Origin: Druceiella hillmani
Lineage: Eukaryota; Arthropoda; Insecta; Lepidoptera; Hepialidae
Direction of reading: 5' to 3'
DNA: 64,000 nt
Assembly (NCBI GenBank): GCA_039881145.1
Contig: JAYKKI010000133.1
Location: forward strand, 3,862,501 to 3,926,500
In this document: positions 27,434-42,300 of the stretch, one piece after another
Layout: each line of letters starts with the position of its first letter
Position numbering within the stretch: position 1 is the first letter of the stretch
Made by a program: the position numbers and the translations under genes
The notes under the pieces: generated by a model
What the model saw: only the letters and a program-made list of their open reading frames with translations
Told to the model about the DNA's origin: nothing
Database searches by the model: none

Positions 27434-30400
27434 GTTAGTTGCATTAATTTATATTTTGTACGAAAAATACCTTTTAGTTACTACTGTACTTTACAATTTG
27501 CTAGTTAATAACTATATACGTACTTTTTTATAACTAACTTCTATAGGTGTTCTAACATCTATATTCAGTAAATGTTTGTTCATAACTACAATTTAAAAAA
27601 AGTAACGATGATGTTACTCGATTTTAAGGTGGCATAAATGTAATTTATTTTTTTATTTATTTATTTGTCTACTTTAATGTATCTAATTAATATATTTGGT
27701 AGGCTTATTGATACGCGAGTAATATCGTACAGCCAACCATAACATCCATTCAGCCTCGCTCGACGAACGGCTGGGAATCCAACCCAGGTTTCCGCGGTGT
27801 GCCGCGTTGTCAAAGGCCGTATGCCCTGTGATCAACCCAACATACCACCGCGAAGTCAATTGCGTAATTTAGCACCAGCAATTTTTTCACGATTTCCTTT
27901 TCTTTATACGATAGAATGTAAATAAAAAAAAAGCGTTTATTGAACAAACTTTTCGCTCGTAATTATTTTTTTCAAAAATGAGATTTTACTACTCTAAAAA
28001 ACGTCCATCAGATGTTATATTTAAACTTCTCTTTATGCAAACCTTTTTATACATTATATTTTTTGGCTTTTTCAGATGTTTTTTTTAATTATAAATTTAT
28101 GTTTATATATGCATATTCGATGTAGTGTAATAAACGGTAGGAATTAAATCTAAAAAATAAAAATAATCAGTTTTTGGCAATAAACGGTTTGAACAGAAAA
28201 ATATATTTTTTAAATAAACACGCATATAAATATGGAAGATCATATATTTTGATGTCGTTTTTTCTTTTTTATTGAATGACTAATTCTGGATTCGGTTTGT
28301 TGGCAACACATAAAAAAGACCTTATGTTAATAGGTCTTTAAATTTAAATTTAAACAAGAGAAAGAAATCAGAATGGGGAAAGAGTCGCTTCCAATAGACT
28401 CAAATAGAATATTCCAGGAAAATAAGGATGCTAAGAATGAGGAGCAAAGGGAGATATCTACTAAGCTTGAGTTCTGAAATGGAACAGGAACTCGTATTGG
28501 AGAACTCTCAGTCCATAATCATAGGCCAAAATCCTCTTAGAGTTCCCAAGGAGGCTGGAGGTTGCTTCGAGTTGAACCCTAAGATAACCAGCTTTAAAAT
28601 CTCCCAGAATAATATACGGGCCAGGAAATGAAGTTAAAATATCTCGTGTTTCTTATGCTATGGAACATGTTGGAAAGGTGACATATATAAAGAGGCTGGT
28701 GATATCTTTGACTCTTGAATTAAAATCGCGGAACCCAAGAGAAATCTAGAGAAGAGAAGGGATTTGTAATAAAGTGAACCCACCCTTGCCCTCCTCCCTA
28801 TCATTCAGTAGACAGGCATCTTAAGATGGAATCCTGGCTTCTGCCAAATCTCCGAGATAGTAGCCACGGATAGGGAATACTCGACAAGAAGGTGACAAAG
28901 ATCTGCTTTGTGGGGAAAAAATATATCCATTTATGAAGACATCTTTTTGATTTTGTATTTTATTTTTTTTTTGGCTCTTTCCTGATAGTCAACTGACGAA
29001 AGGTTTAGTTTTCTATATTTAAATAATTATGGCTTTTTAAAAAATATGATCCATTTATTTAAAACCAGGTAAATTTTTGCTTATGTGAGAATGGCAAAAT
29101 CGGTGTTTATTTGTCATTCGTGACCCAAGTCACTACAAGGATTCTAATTGAGCTTTAATTACTAGATGTTGTGAGATCTACGATAAGATACAGACTTTAT
29201 TTTATTGCATTAAATTTACAAGAAAAGAAGGATGGTAATATTAAATTTAAATGCAGAGCGCACTTACTTGAAAAAAGTTTGTTAAATTCAAGCTTAAGTC
29301 AAGTTAATTTTTGACAAACATTTAAAATGAGTAAAGTCATGAGCCAACTTATAGCTAGCCAGCTAATCATGAGTCAGAATAATAATATTTAATTTTATTT
29401 CTGTCTCTGTAAATTATTGCTGCATTTTTGGTTAAGTTGGGAATTTATATCGCAGTTGCGAATTGGCATCCATTTACGAATTATCGTTCATTGTACAAGT
29501 CTTACTTTTTTTAAGTACCATGTAAATTACTTCTTTGCCACAGCGTTGGCTCCACACAGCGCTCTGTTTGTAGTGTATCCACAACGTTCAGAACAAATTT
29601 TACATTAAACGGCACTCGGTTTTAATTAAATCTCGTAGTATTTTAACAGTTTTTTATGATAATAATATGATAGGAAAAATATCTAACCGGTGTAATACAA
29701 TAAGATTAAAGTTGACCCATTATATTGGGGTTAGTTTATTTTATAATTTTGCGATATGATGTTTTTCGCGAATCGTTAATAAATTAACTTCTTATTTACG
29801 GTTTATTATATCAAAAAATAAAAATAAAATTATATCATTATAAGTAAGTTAACAATTTCAAATGACGTTTAAAATGAAATACAGGTAACTTCTAATAATA
29901 CCGTTTCAATATAACATATATAAAAATTAACTCGTATTCTTTCGTAAAGTCTAAATAATAAGAAAAAAATCTGCTTAAATGAACTCTGTGATTATCAAGT
30001 GATATGAATACTAATGTATGTTAACAAGTCATACGTAAAGAGTACTTTTGTAGATAAGTAATATCATACCTAACGTCCATATCATCCTGATCCATGCTAG
30101 TACATCTTACGAACACTACTCTCAGAGTTATCTAAGTACGTAAACCTATGAAAAATTGTCCTATTTCGTAAATCCGGCTCTGAGAAAGAGACCAATCGGA
30201 GAATTCAGTTCAGTTGAGTAGCATTCGAGAAACTTTACCAACCATATCTTTTTATTCAAAATAGTGTTTGAAGATGAACGTTTCCAACCAGTGTATGTTG
30301 TCATTGATGGCATATGAAAGTGAGACGCGGCAGCTTTTTATTGGCGTCGTAAATAGACTCCAATTTATTAAACGAGTTTTTAAAAAGGTTCGTTTCTTTG

Positions 30401-31772
30401 TTCTGTAAAAGTAGACTACTAAACTCATAGAATTTTCAAAAAAAATATTCATAATGGGAGAATTTCAGCAACTATATTTAAATAAAGGAGTGAAATATAA
30501 AATATCGGCAAAATTCTGAACAAATATTTTACCACAAATTGCAATATAAAGTGGAACAGGTCTAAAGGTAACAGTTTTAAATATAAATATGTCATTAATC
30601 GTTTCTTATTTTGCTCACAGCCCTATCTCTAGACCTAGAGGATCAACTCCCTATGTGGAGCAAGGATCCCTTAAAACTGCTGCCTCTGGAGACGCTAGTA
30701 GCCTGGCGAGAACACTGCCCAGCGGTTGTGGCGCGGTGTATGGCTGTGGAGTGCAGCTTTGAAGTTGTTGCTGCATCAGTAAATGATAACAAGGTTTGGA
30801 AGATTAAAAAGACCCATTAGATTTAAAAAGACCCACTAGACGGAAGACCCACTAGACTGTTATGTTGTATAATATTAATAGTAAACAGAGATAAATGGTT
30901 TACGTTACGTAAGATAAATGGTTATACGTTGTAGAGATAAATGGTGTACGTTGAACGTAAGAAAACATTACATTCAATATATATGAAGGTAAATATTTGC
31001 AAAATTGTTGTATTTATTAAAGAAACATCTGTAAAATCAAAGTCATTCGTAACGAAGTTTACATTTACCGAAATTTATTATAAACTCTTAATTAATTTTA
31101 GCTCTAAAATGGAACTGTTATGGCACGAATTCGATTTGCACTTAAGCTTTGCCTTTAGAATGTTGAAAGAAATTTTGTAAAATTAAATGTTTTTATGTTC
31201 GATTTGTAGGCTCTGAATGCTGAAGAAATCTGGAGTGCAATTTTGTGTCTCAAACGTGATGTCGCCTGCCCTGGTAAGTAAAAGCTATTAACTTTTTCAA
31301 GTACAAGTTTCTTATATACGAAAACAAATTGAATTGATTTAAATTTTCTAAATTAATTATTTTTTTGAAACCAGCTCTTCTGAAATTCCAGTTTTGATAA
31401 AATTTTGTGAAGTTCGTGTATGATACCATTTTAGAGTTACACTGGAAAAGAGAAATTTTATTTTGATTCATTTTTTACGTGGAGTAAATTTTTATCGTTG
31501 GCAAATGATTTGGTAAATGATTTTGAGGTCATGATTCCGGAAAAAAATCGCCAAAGAGGTAACTTCATTTAAATGAGGTGACTTCATTTAATGATTTTCA
31601 AAACCATTATAACAAACCTTTCCAAATGACGCCTCCAATTCCAACTAAGAAATTTTTAATATTTTTATTTTTGCTTAATATGATCGCTCTATAGTGTATA
31701 GATAAATATTTTTGCTTGTTGCTGCTGAGATATACGCGGGTTAATTTGAATTATTATTGTGCTAAATTTTAC

Positions 31773-31814
<42 letters not shown>

Positions 31815-32756
31815 CAGATACAAAGTAAATGCAGTTATATTTGTCAGTATTCCCTTAGATATCGTGAACACTACATTGAAAGTAATTTAAATGGATCACC
31901 AAACTCTCAAAGTTCCTTATATATAAATAATGTTAAACCTTATGGTGTTTGCATTTTGTACAAGGCTTTTCTCTTTTAAATCATAGGAAATGTTTTTAAT
32001 AAATTTCTACGAAATCTGGTTGTTTGAGTTAGAGAGCCGACCCACGCATAGAAACATAGAAAAAAAAACATTTGGTTTTAACTTCCGTACCTCAAAAAGA
32101 AAAATTTTCCGCTTATAATTATTGCAGAAAACTCCAAATAAAATCTAGGATTAAAAACTTCTTAACAGAATGAAATATTTTGATTTGGTAGCTTGTTTCC
32201 TTTAGATATAAAAAAAATTGCAAGCCTAAAACCAATAAAATATTTGTTCACCGGTTCTACATAAATCAAATTGTTCGAGGAAATTTATTCTGAAACTTGG
32301 TTTTGCCCGCGGTTTTGCTCCTGTAGTTTTAGGAAAGTGTATAAACCTTTTATTTTGAACGAAATAAATATAGATTGCAGTCAGATTCGTTATACAGTTA
32401 CGTCGTTAACATAATTTCATATTTATGTCGCCCAGCCGTACTTAGTTTCGACAATTCAGTTTATTTTTCGAGCATAATTTTTTTTACCGTTTATGTTTAC
32501 TGCTTTACTCGAATAATAACTAAATTAATTGAATATTTCTGTCTTTTGATCTAGTATACGTATTATCTATGTGCAAAATTTTGTTGAAATCCATTCAGCC
32601 ATTTAAAAATGAAAGAAAGACATAAACAAAGGTACAGATGACGTATCACATCTATTTTATTATTAGTGATTTTAATTTGTATTTCCTCTTGGCCAGGATT
32701 TTTTTCTGCAATGTCTGTCGATAAAATGCAAAATCTTTCTTCTAATATGTATATAC

Positions 32757-32836
<80 letters not shown>

Positions 32837-33985
32837 GGACGTATATACTTATTGATTCTGATGTGATTTATATTGGTCAATTGTCATTTTTTACTAAAAA
32901 TATTCTGATTTTCATGGAATTTTTCGAATCTTAACGCAATATCATCGCTTTGATGAAAACAAAAATAAAAACGTCGTAGCTGGAACTAGTTTTCTATTGA
33001 AATAATAATCTGAATATTTAAATTTGAATTGCAGTACATATATAGGCCTGGTTTTTGTTGGTAAAATGAGCGCTTCTTAAATTAACCTTAATAATATTAA
33101 TTTTTTTCTTATATAAATCATGATCACGCTTTTTTGACCTAATTGTCAATTATCTAATTTTTCTAATTGTATATTAAAGAAAATCTTTAGAAATATGCTT
33201 CCAGATTCTAATAAGTTTTTTATCAGCCTCTTGGCTGATGAGTTAGATTTGATCAAATTTGCACCAATGCATCTCTTCACGTTAATTTAATATTAATTTA
33301 GGTTGATCTCCACCACTTTGGTTAGTGGCTTATAGACTGTTGTTTAATTCAAAGCACTTCGGTATAGATATATTTTCTACAGTGCCTTGTGAGATCTGAT
33401 ATGGATATTTGATGATTACAGTTCTGGCCACAAATACAGTTCCAAGTAACTTCCTTAATATTGAAGAGGAAAATTACAATTAATATTGAAACTGGTAATA
33501 TGACTACTGAATGGGTAAATATACGTGTTTAGACCATATTTTTGATGCTGCCTAATTGAGTAAAAATACAATTTTTCTTGCTAGGATGCCACTGACGGAT
33601 AATTTTCATTTAAAATACAAAATATGCAATATTTTAACAATAGTGAACAATTTCAGGAAATGGGTTTTATGTGAATGAGGCAACGAGTGAAAATTTTTTG
33701 GTACAATTATAAGAACCTAATGATATATGGAATTCTTACACTAAAATATAATATGCAAAAATATGGAGATTTTAGTGTTATGGCGGTATAAAATTACAGA
33801 TCAGGAGATGCGTTCTTGCGTCCAGTAATAATCTAAAGATTTGTCCTTTAAAGTAACGTAAGGAGAGATAACCAAATTGCATTAGTTCAAAAAATTATAA
33901 TTGACAGTTTGATCGCAATCAACCCTGATTTAAAAAAATGGAATATAAAAAATCTATGTGTACGTATGTGCATATCGTTACGTCC

Positions 33986-34044
<59 letters not shown>

Positions 34045-36214
34045 AATCAATCATTCGAAAAAATCTGAATAGGTTATTTTTATATCAAAACATTACAAAA
34101 TTGCCTACCTTGTCCGGAGTGGGCGGGAGTAGCGGAAGCTGCAAAGTATTGTAATAGCACCAAATTATGTGAATAAAAAAGAAGAACAATAAAATATGAT
34201 TTCGACATTAATACATGTTTTAATCCATTATCTTAGTTCAGGGTGGCTGGAGTCCTTGGTCCACGTGGAGCGCGTGTTCGGCGCGGTGCGGTCGCGGAGC
34301 GTCTGTACGCGTACGGTCCTGCTCACATCCATCACCTTCGAGTGCTGCGTTCGCGTGCATCGACGCACGGCTCGAACGGCGTGGCTGTCAGGGAGTAGCT
34401 TGCACTGACGTTACAGGTCGAGATATGCACTACTAGTTTTGCTATTAAATTACATATGTTAAAAATATGACGATTTAAAAAAATATATCATGTTATGGCT
34501 CAGTCGAATATTGCTAGTTATTGTACACCCACAGTCCGCAAATTCCCATCACCTGATGTAAAAATTTAGGAAGTTAAAATTTATGCTAATATATGAAAAA
34601 TAATACCGTCCTACTACGTGCTAGTACACGCACAAAATACAGTTTCATAAACAGCTCTATCTCCGGAAAATGTTGTCGCAAATTTTATAGTTTTCCTCAA
34701 TTTTTTTATCACCGGTCTTCCCCAGCAATATTATGTATAGTTTACAATTTTCCTAAAAGTAATTTTAACACTAGAAGGATTAAGAATGTTTTAAATTAGC
34801 CGTTTTTATTCAGAGATTAGTGAGAAAAGGCAAACAAATCGAAAAAAGAAAAACTCATTTTCGTTCTACGATTTTTCTGCCACTGTGAATATATTGTAAA
34901 ATGATTTAGGTTGCAATAACGATGCTAATTACTTACGTAAAAATAAAAAAAATTATGGACATGGATTTTACCTAAGAAATAATAGCACCAAATAGATTTT
35001 ATTTTATCCATTATTAAGAAACACCTCATAAACACAGAAATAATAAGTTAATAGTCATTCTTTAAGAAGTGGAAGACTTTAAGAAGTACCATATCAAAAA
35101 AGACTAGAATTAAATTTGTACCTAAAGTCACAGCACTAAAATTAATGCAAGAAGTAAATACGTACATAAAAGTTTTGAAAATAAGAACAATATTAAAAAA
35201 TAGTGTAAACTCTGTAATAATACTAACACTGTTAGAATAAACTCACTGATGAAACAAAAAACATAATAAAAGATAAGAACTGAACTAGAACATAAGAAAT
35301 CTCCAACGTGTGATGAGAAACAAAAGTTGAAAACTTTCTTTAAAATAGTTCATTGATATACAAAAAATAATACAAGGACTATAAGGTAAAAATTGTTATA
35401 TAACATACTAAAAATGAAAGAGATTTGAAAAAAGTTATAAAAATCGAATGTGGTTAAACATTGGATCCTAAATTTAAAATCAAACTCAAACAACAAAAAG
35501 TCTTTCTTCGAGTCATATAACGTAAATACAGCGACTAAATTCTATAAACTATTGTTCTCCCGACAGATTAATGAAAAATATTTACAAGTTAAAATAAATC
35601 GAAGAATGATAAAGTGTAGGTCCGAATAATATACGAAATAAAACAATAAAGGTTGCAAAATTCATGTAGAAAAAAAAAATTTTGCATGAAATAGACAGAA
35701 TCCAACTTTAATTTCACATTTAGAAAAGAAAACAAAACCAATGTCAGAAACTATCATCCCGTCAGTCTACAATGAAATCTCTATGAATTATTTACTCCAT
35801 GTCTTGAATATCGATTCCAGCTAATATACCTGGATTTAAAACGAACTTTACGGAAATAGTAGATGCTTTAAAAGATATTACAGTTCAGTGTGATTTACAT
35901 TAAATTAGATAGAATCGAACCTCCAATAAACATCGGTAGACGTGCCAGGTGAGGCGAACCATTATCTCCCAAATTATTTTTTATGGTTTTTGTGAGAATA
36001 ATAAAAAAATTGGATTAGCAAAAGAATTTATATCGATGTACAATATTTAAACAATCTTATTTTCTCTGGTAGTATCTTGCTGTATTCAGAAACAGCAATA
36101 CAACTAGAAATAATTATCGAGAACCTAAAATCTATAAATAAAAAAATAGATCTAGAACTTAATATTAAAGTAAGAGTATCAAATAAGGGACACTGATTAA
36201 CAAGAAATACACAC

Positions 36215-36276
<62 letters not shown>

Positions 36277-39200
36277 AAACATAGATATAGTTTACATATA
36301 TACATATATATGGAAACTATGTCTAACATGAAATTTTGTTTTAAAGTTTTAAAGATATACTCAAATCTAACAACGGATCAAATTAAAAAGGAAATTTCTA
36401 CACTCGCCTTTGTTGGCTCATCCATTTTAATGCGTCACAAACATAAGTACGTAATAATTATATTAATACAAAAATTCCAACGTGTCAATAAATGACGGAA
36501 CCGTCGATGTTAAAAAGAAATCGATTATAGCAAAGAAAGAACCGAGAAATTAAAGAAAAAAAACTGTAGACGTTTTAATCGTTTAAAAGACTGAAATGAA
36601 AATTAACTGAACACTTGGCAAGAATGAGTAATAAAAAATTGAATAAAAGAGTGACAGCCTGAAATGCCCCAGGAGGCAAAAGGAAAATAGGGAGATTACT
36701 AGAGAAGTGGACAGACGAAATTATAAAAATCGTTGGACTAGTCTGGATGGAGAAAGCTGAAGACCGTATACCGTGGAGGAAGTTTTTTAATAGTTAAAAA
36801 AACTATCAGTTCAATTACATATTTGATTGTTTAAAATAGATATAATATATAAATATAATAACTTGTCATATAATACCTTATTAAAAATATTTATTTAATT
36901 TAATAAATTCTAATTATGTTAATTTCTATAAATGTGTTACAATTAGCACGATATCGTTGAAAATAAAAGTTTTAATAATAATGGATGTGTTACATTACGT
37001 CTTGGAGTTTAATTTTATCTCTCAGTTGAAAGCGGTAACAATTTGAACATAAAATAAATAAAGAAAGATTGAGGATCTTTGATGACGTTCAGTCGGGGAA
37101 TTTTAATTTGAATTGATTCCCGCTAATCCTTTTTAATGTCGGTACTGTTTTTTGGCGAGATGTTGCGATTTATATGGACAGTTATATATTTCTTGAAAGC
37201 TCTTTTTTACTTTGCAACTGAGGATTATTTTAAAATATTTTGATGAAAGGAGAATAAAATTATTTGATGCTGCTAGTAATCACTCATTCTTTGATGAAAA
37301 CGATCGTATCCGTTAATACTTAATTTATTACATATTTCTTGATTGTTAATCTCCAATTATTTGGGATATTATCTAGTCAAATGCACAAATAAATAAAATG
37401 GTTGGTTTCTATATGAAAATAATACGATCAACTCGTCGGTACTGTTTTTTGGCGAGATGTTGCGATTTATATGGACAGTTACATATTTCTTGAAAGCTCT
37501 TTTTTACTTTGCAACTGAGGATTATTTTAAAATATTTTGATGAAAGGAGAATAAAATTATTTGATGCTGCTAGTAATCACTCATTCTTTGATGAAAACGA
37601 TCGTATCCGTTAATACTTCATTTATTACATATTTCTTGATTGTTAATCTCCAATTATTTGGGATATTATCTAGTCAAATGCACAAATAAATAAAATGGTT
37701 GGTTTCTATATGAAAATAATACGATCAACTCGTCGGTACTGTTTTTTGGCGAGATGTTGCGATTTATATGGACAGTTACATATTTCTTAAAAGCTCTTTT
37801 TTACTTTGCAACTGAGGATTATTTTAAAATATTTTGATGAAAGGAGAATAAAATTATTTGATGCTGCTAGTAATCACTCATTCTTTGATGAAAACGATCG
37901 TATCCGTTAATACTTCATTTATTACATATTTCTTGATTGTTAATCTCCAATTATTTGGGATATTATCTAGTCAAATGCACAAATAAATAAAATGGTTGGT
38001 TTCTATATGAAAATAATACGATCAACTTAGTCAAAGTCGTAAATAATTAGTGTTTCGAATGCTTAGTTATTTTTGCAGATATTTTATCGCGTTTGATGAC
38101 AAATGTACACCTTAGTCTAAATAGTTTGTTTGGAAAGTGAAAAAATAAAACTCTCGGTATCAACAGTAAAATATCTTAATATTTGTCTAACTACTTGCGA
38201 AAAAAAGATACTGATATAGAACCGAGATAGAGATAGTAATATTTTTCGAATGTGTCGTTACTGTTAATAAAAATGTCAATTTGTTAACATTTTTCTGATA
38301 ACTTTGGAAAAGTTAGCTATTAGGTAGGAGGAGCTGCATTTTAATAATGTTTGTTATAACATTAATTCCTATTTTCATATCACTGATTTTCGTTGCACAG
38401 CAAGAAGGGAAACTCGAATATTCCTAACGTTGATTTTTCTCTTCAACTTGATCTTTCTTTTAATGACTGTAGGACGGTTTTATTTTTTTTTAAATTTCAT
38501 ATTTTATTCCCGTTAATCTACCATTGCTTCCGAAACTGCGTTAATTCAACTATCTTGGAGAACAAGAAAAAAATCTAATATCTGATTAGGGAAAAAACTA
38601 ATTGAAAGGCATGAAAATATATATCGTATGATACTATGGACTATAAGACACTCTCCCGATTAAAACAAATATAAGAAAACCTCATTTCTTGGAATCATAT
38701 TAATAGTTTAGTACTGGGGAAAAAACTTGCTCACGTACATAAATAGCCTGTGAAATACAGAATCTTTCCTCTAAATTAATCGGGTATAAACACCGGTGAC
38801 AGAAAAATAAACGGATGCGAAATTGATTTGATTTCTTCTGCTAAACCAATTTTGATAAGAAACACTGAAAAGAAAGCATAATATTCATATGCTATTCACT
38901 GATAACGCAACTTAAAACTAAATTATCTTGGGCAGGAAAATTGAACTAAATAGGTTTTGTTTGTCAAGTAAGTAATTCAAAAAGAAAGACAAATTATTAT
39001 TTCAATTTTACTAAGACCCAGGAAGTATGCTTAGACATCCTTGTTATTATTTTTTATCGAGAAACTTACATGAAATGAAACAAATATTTCTTGAAAAGTT
39101 TCTGTCGTTAAAAAGCGCCTAAATGTGGCATTATAAAAACAGAGAATGGATTATTTTGAATTTAAAATTAAATCTAGCTTCTTCAAAATTGCAAAGGGTT

Positions 39201-39290
39201 TAAAAAATTACAAACAAAAGGATAGTAAAAATGGGGAGATTTAATTTTTTTAATTTGAATGATATAATTAGAAAAATGAAGAAAATAATG

Positions 39291-39355
<65 letters not shown>

Positions 39356-42300
39356 CATATATAATCATAGAATATCACGTGAGATTGGGCTAGTCGTTAC
39401 ACCAAAGACTATTTGGATAGTAACCAGGGTAAGCAAGAATAAATATTAAGTTCACAACTTTTTTGGGTGATAGTATTTCAGCAAAGTTACCTTACCCTGG
39501 TTACTATCCAAATAGCCTTTGATGTAACGACTAGCCCAATCTCACGTGATATTCTATGGAGCAAAATATACTTCAATTATTTATTTCGTCTAGACGACAA
39601 TTGGTCCTTGTGGAGTGCGTGGAGCGCGTGCGCTGCACACTTGCGTCGCCGCACGCGCTCGTGCACAGGAGATGCTCCGCAGTCATCGCTCTCCGCGTGT
39701 AGCGGCGAGCGCGTCCAAGTCGAGGAATGTGAAGGAGATAGTGACGTTGGTGAGATATCATCTTACGATATAAAACCATCTCTACATTTTTTTAAATTTT
39801 GAATAATAAGCAACCTTTGATGACCATTCCCATTCTATACATTTTAATCTAGTAATCATTTAACCCTATGTTCTCGTTAGATCATTTTGACTATCTTTAT
39901 GTCTTAAAACACCTTTAAATTTACAAGTATTAACACGTAAGTAGTATAAAGCTACAAGATTTTTAAATTTAATTGGGAAAAGAATTGTTTTTTTTTTCTG
40001 TTTTTTTTTTTTTATTTTTTTGTATCTGATATTTTTTATGTCTCCTTAAACTATAAAGGTTTCTGATATTGTAAAAGTAAATATTTCTTAATTTCATTTA
40101 TGATTTTTTCATTATTCAGATATTTTAAATTGAAGCCCATTTCAAATAGGTGCTTGCATTTTTCATAATCTTCTCTTAAATTATAAATTTCGGGACAATG
40201 CAGCCAAAATATAAAGCTGATATAAAGTTTCGTCACAAGTAGAGCTTGCGTCGAATTTAAAAATCCATTAAAATTCCGGAAAGAAATAATAAATAAATTA
40301 CATATATTAGATTATTACTCAGTAAATATACCAATATTGATAAGATAAATGTATTTCATTCTGTTTAAATCAGTATCTTTCTGAATTAAGAGAAAAGTAA
40401 AATTGCTTAGTTGAAATGAAATATTTATTACAAACCTTTTGGCATCCAAGTTGAGCTGACTTAAGCAATGTTATTCAAAAAATATTAAATTTCAGCCAGT
40501 CCAACCTGGTCATGCTGGTCTCCGTGGTCGCCGTGCTCGGCTACATGCGGACGTGGACGAAAAGCGCGCATGCGCGGTTGCACAGGCGTAGCGTGTCCAG
40601 GTCGGCACGTTGAGAGCTCTACATGCTACCAACGACCTTGCTACTCTTTTACGCATCAGGTAGAGTCTTATAGCTCTTTTGAGTTTTGTGTCGATTGCTT
40701 GAACAATGTGCACAATAATATTCACAGTGACTAGGAAGAAGAATGTTTTGGTGATCACAGGACTATTTTGTTTTAGTCCTAACGTTGTTTGATGATTCTA
40801 TGCAAACACGACCCGATTAACTGAATTAATTTTTATTCATGTTAAATACCTCAGACAGTTTGACCAACTCCTCAAATGACGATTATTTGCTGATTAACCA
40901 TGATAATATTTCTAATTACATAATATATTCAAAAGTGTTTTAAAATTTAAAGAAAATCTATTTACCTATTTTGCATCGAGCATTTCAATTTCTATAATAT
41001 TTCAAATGGCGAGAAGACATCTAATCTCGTATCATAGAGAGTCGGTTCCATTGTCAGATTTCATCAATGCTCATATATTTTTAGTCACCTGGTGTTTTTA
41101 GTATAAGTTTGTTTTTTTATAATCTTTATTGTTAGTTAAATTTTAGTTTGAATATTTTGAAATTTAAATTGCGTAATGTACAAATATGCCAATAAAACTA
41201 GAAATACATTTCCTTTAATTGCTTTACAAAAATGCAAAATAGTTGGTTTTTAAAAAAATATAATTTTGACTTTCATATTTATTAAAGTGTTTAAATTTGA
41301 AGCAAGAAAAAATAAAAATAAACATAATGGTTATCATGTTTTTCTTTTAATTTGTGTAGTTTGTGTTTGTGCGTTAGTGTAATTTTATTTAAAAACTAAA
41401 TTTTTTCCAAAGATCACTTAGGGAATTTTTATGTCATTATGAAAAAAATGTGTGAAAATCTGTACCAAAAACTCAGTTTTAGAGAAGGATTTAAGTAGAA
41501 AAGAATGCAATTAGTTCACAGATCCCAAATAATCGGTAACGATAATTAAAATACTTTTGTAAAAATTACTTTAATGAGTTTTATTAGTGTGCAAGGCTTC
41601 TTCTAACAATAGTTAAGACCACAAAAGAAAAGAAGGCGTCGAGTTTGTTTAGAATTATGATGGGTAATTTAATGTCTTACTTAACTACAATATCATCATC
41701 ATCATCATCATATATATTAATACGCTAAGGTTAAGATGTTACTCTCCCTTTTTAGAAAAAACCTCACAACTAATCCACATAAATTATATATCATTTTATA
41801 GATAATTGCTCGCTCTACCGGCATCCACAACTAAAAAATTTATTATTGCTATTGTTTTTGCAAATTAATTAATTATTAAAATTATATACACAAAACAGCA
41901 ATGCTGCCATCTAACGGCTCAACGTCAATATGATTGACGGTCGGTAAAATTTTTGTTTAATTTCAAATCTACTCACGTATAAATAAAGTGGCGCTTTAGC
42001 TCAATGCTTTTGATACTTGCGCCTCTACATGTCAATTTTAGTAAAATATTTGTTTGATCTATCATCTGAGCTTCATAATGGAATAAATAATGCGAAGACT
42101 TCGCACGGGTCACGCTAGTTAACATTATTATGTTACAATTTTTTTTATTATTATGTCGGTTTAAATCCTAGGTGGTGACGTTTAATGGGTTAGGAGAGGT
42201 GATGTTTGCCGCCACGGGTTCAGAATTGAGAATTCTTCACGTTTACGTCCGATTTCTGCCACTTTCTTCAACAGGTAAGCCGTTATTGTATAATTTAATT

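Noticed and set aside
27700..27865. Functional tRNA gene
   Set aside because: A- and B-box-like motifs are present, but the arms do not fold into a full cloverleaf, so it is listed as a SINE.
33200..33420. A stretch slightly recalling U2 snRNA (CCTCTTGGCTGATGAG)
   Set aside because: The conserved 5' end, branch-site pairing region and Sm site are absent.
34240..34242. Second AG as acceptor of exon 4
   Set aside because: It would start exon 4 in phase 0, but exon 3 ends in phase 1. The AG five bases upstream keeps the frame.
34196..34408. Plus-strand ORF through the first TSP1 exon in another frame
   Set aside because: The frame used by exon 4 gives a perfect TSP1 repeat; this one is a shadow. 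Minus-strand ORFs at 39573-39779 and 40510-40758 are shadows of exons 5 and 6.
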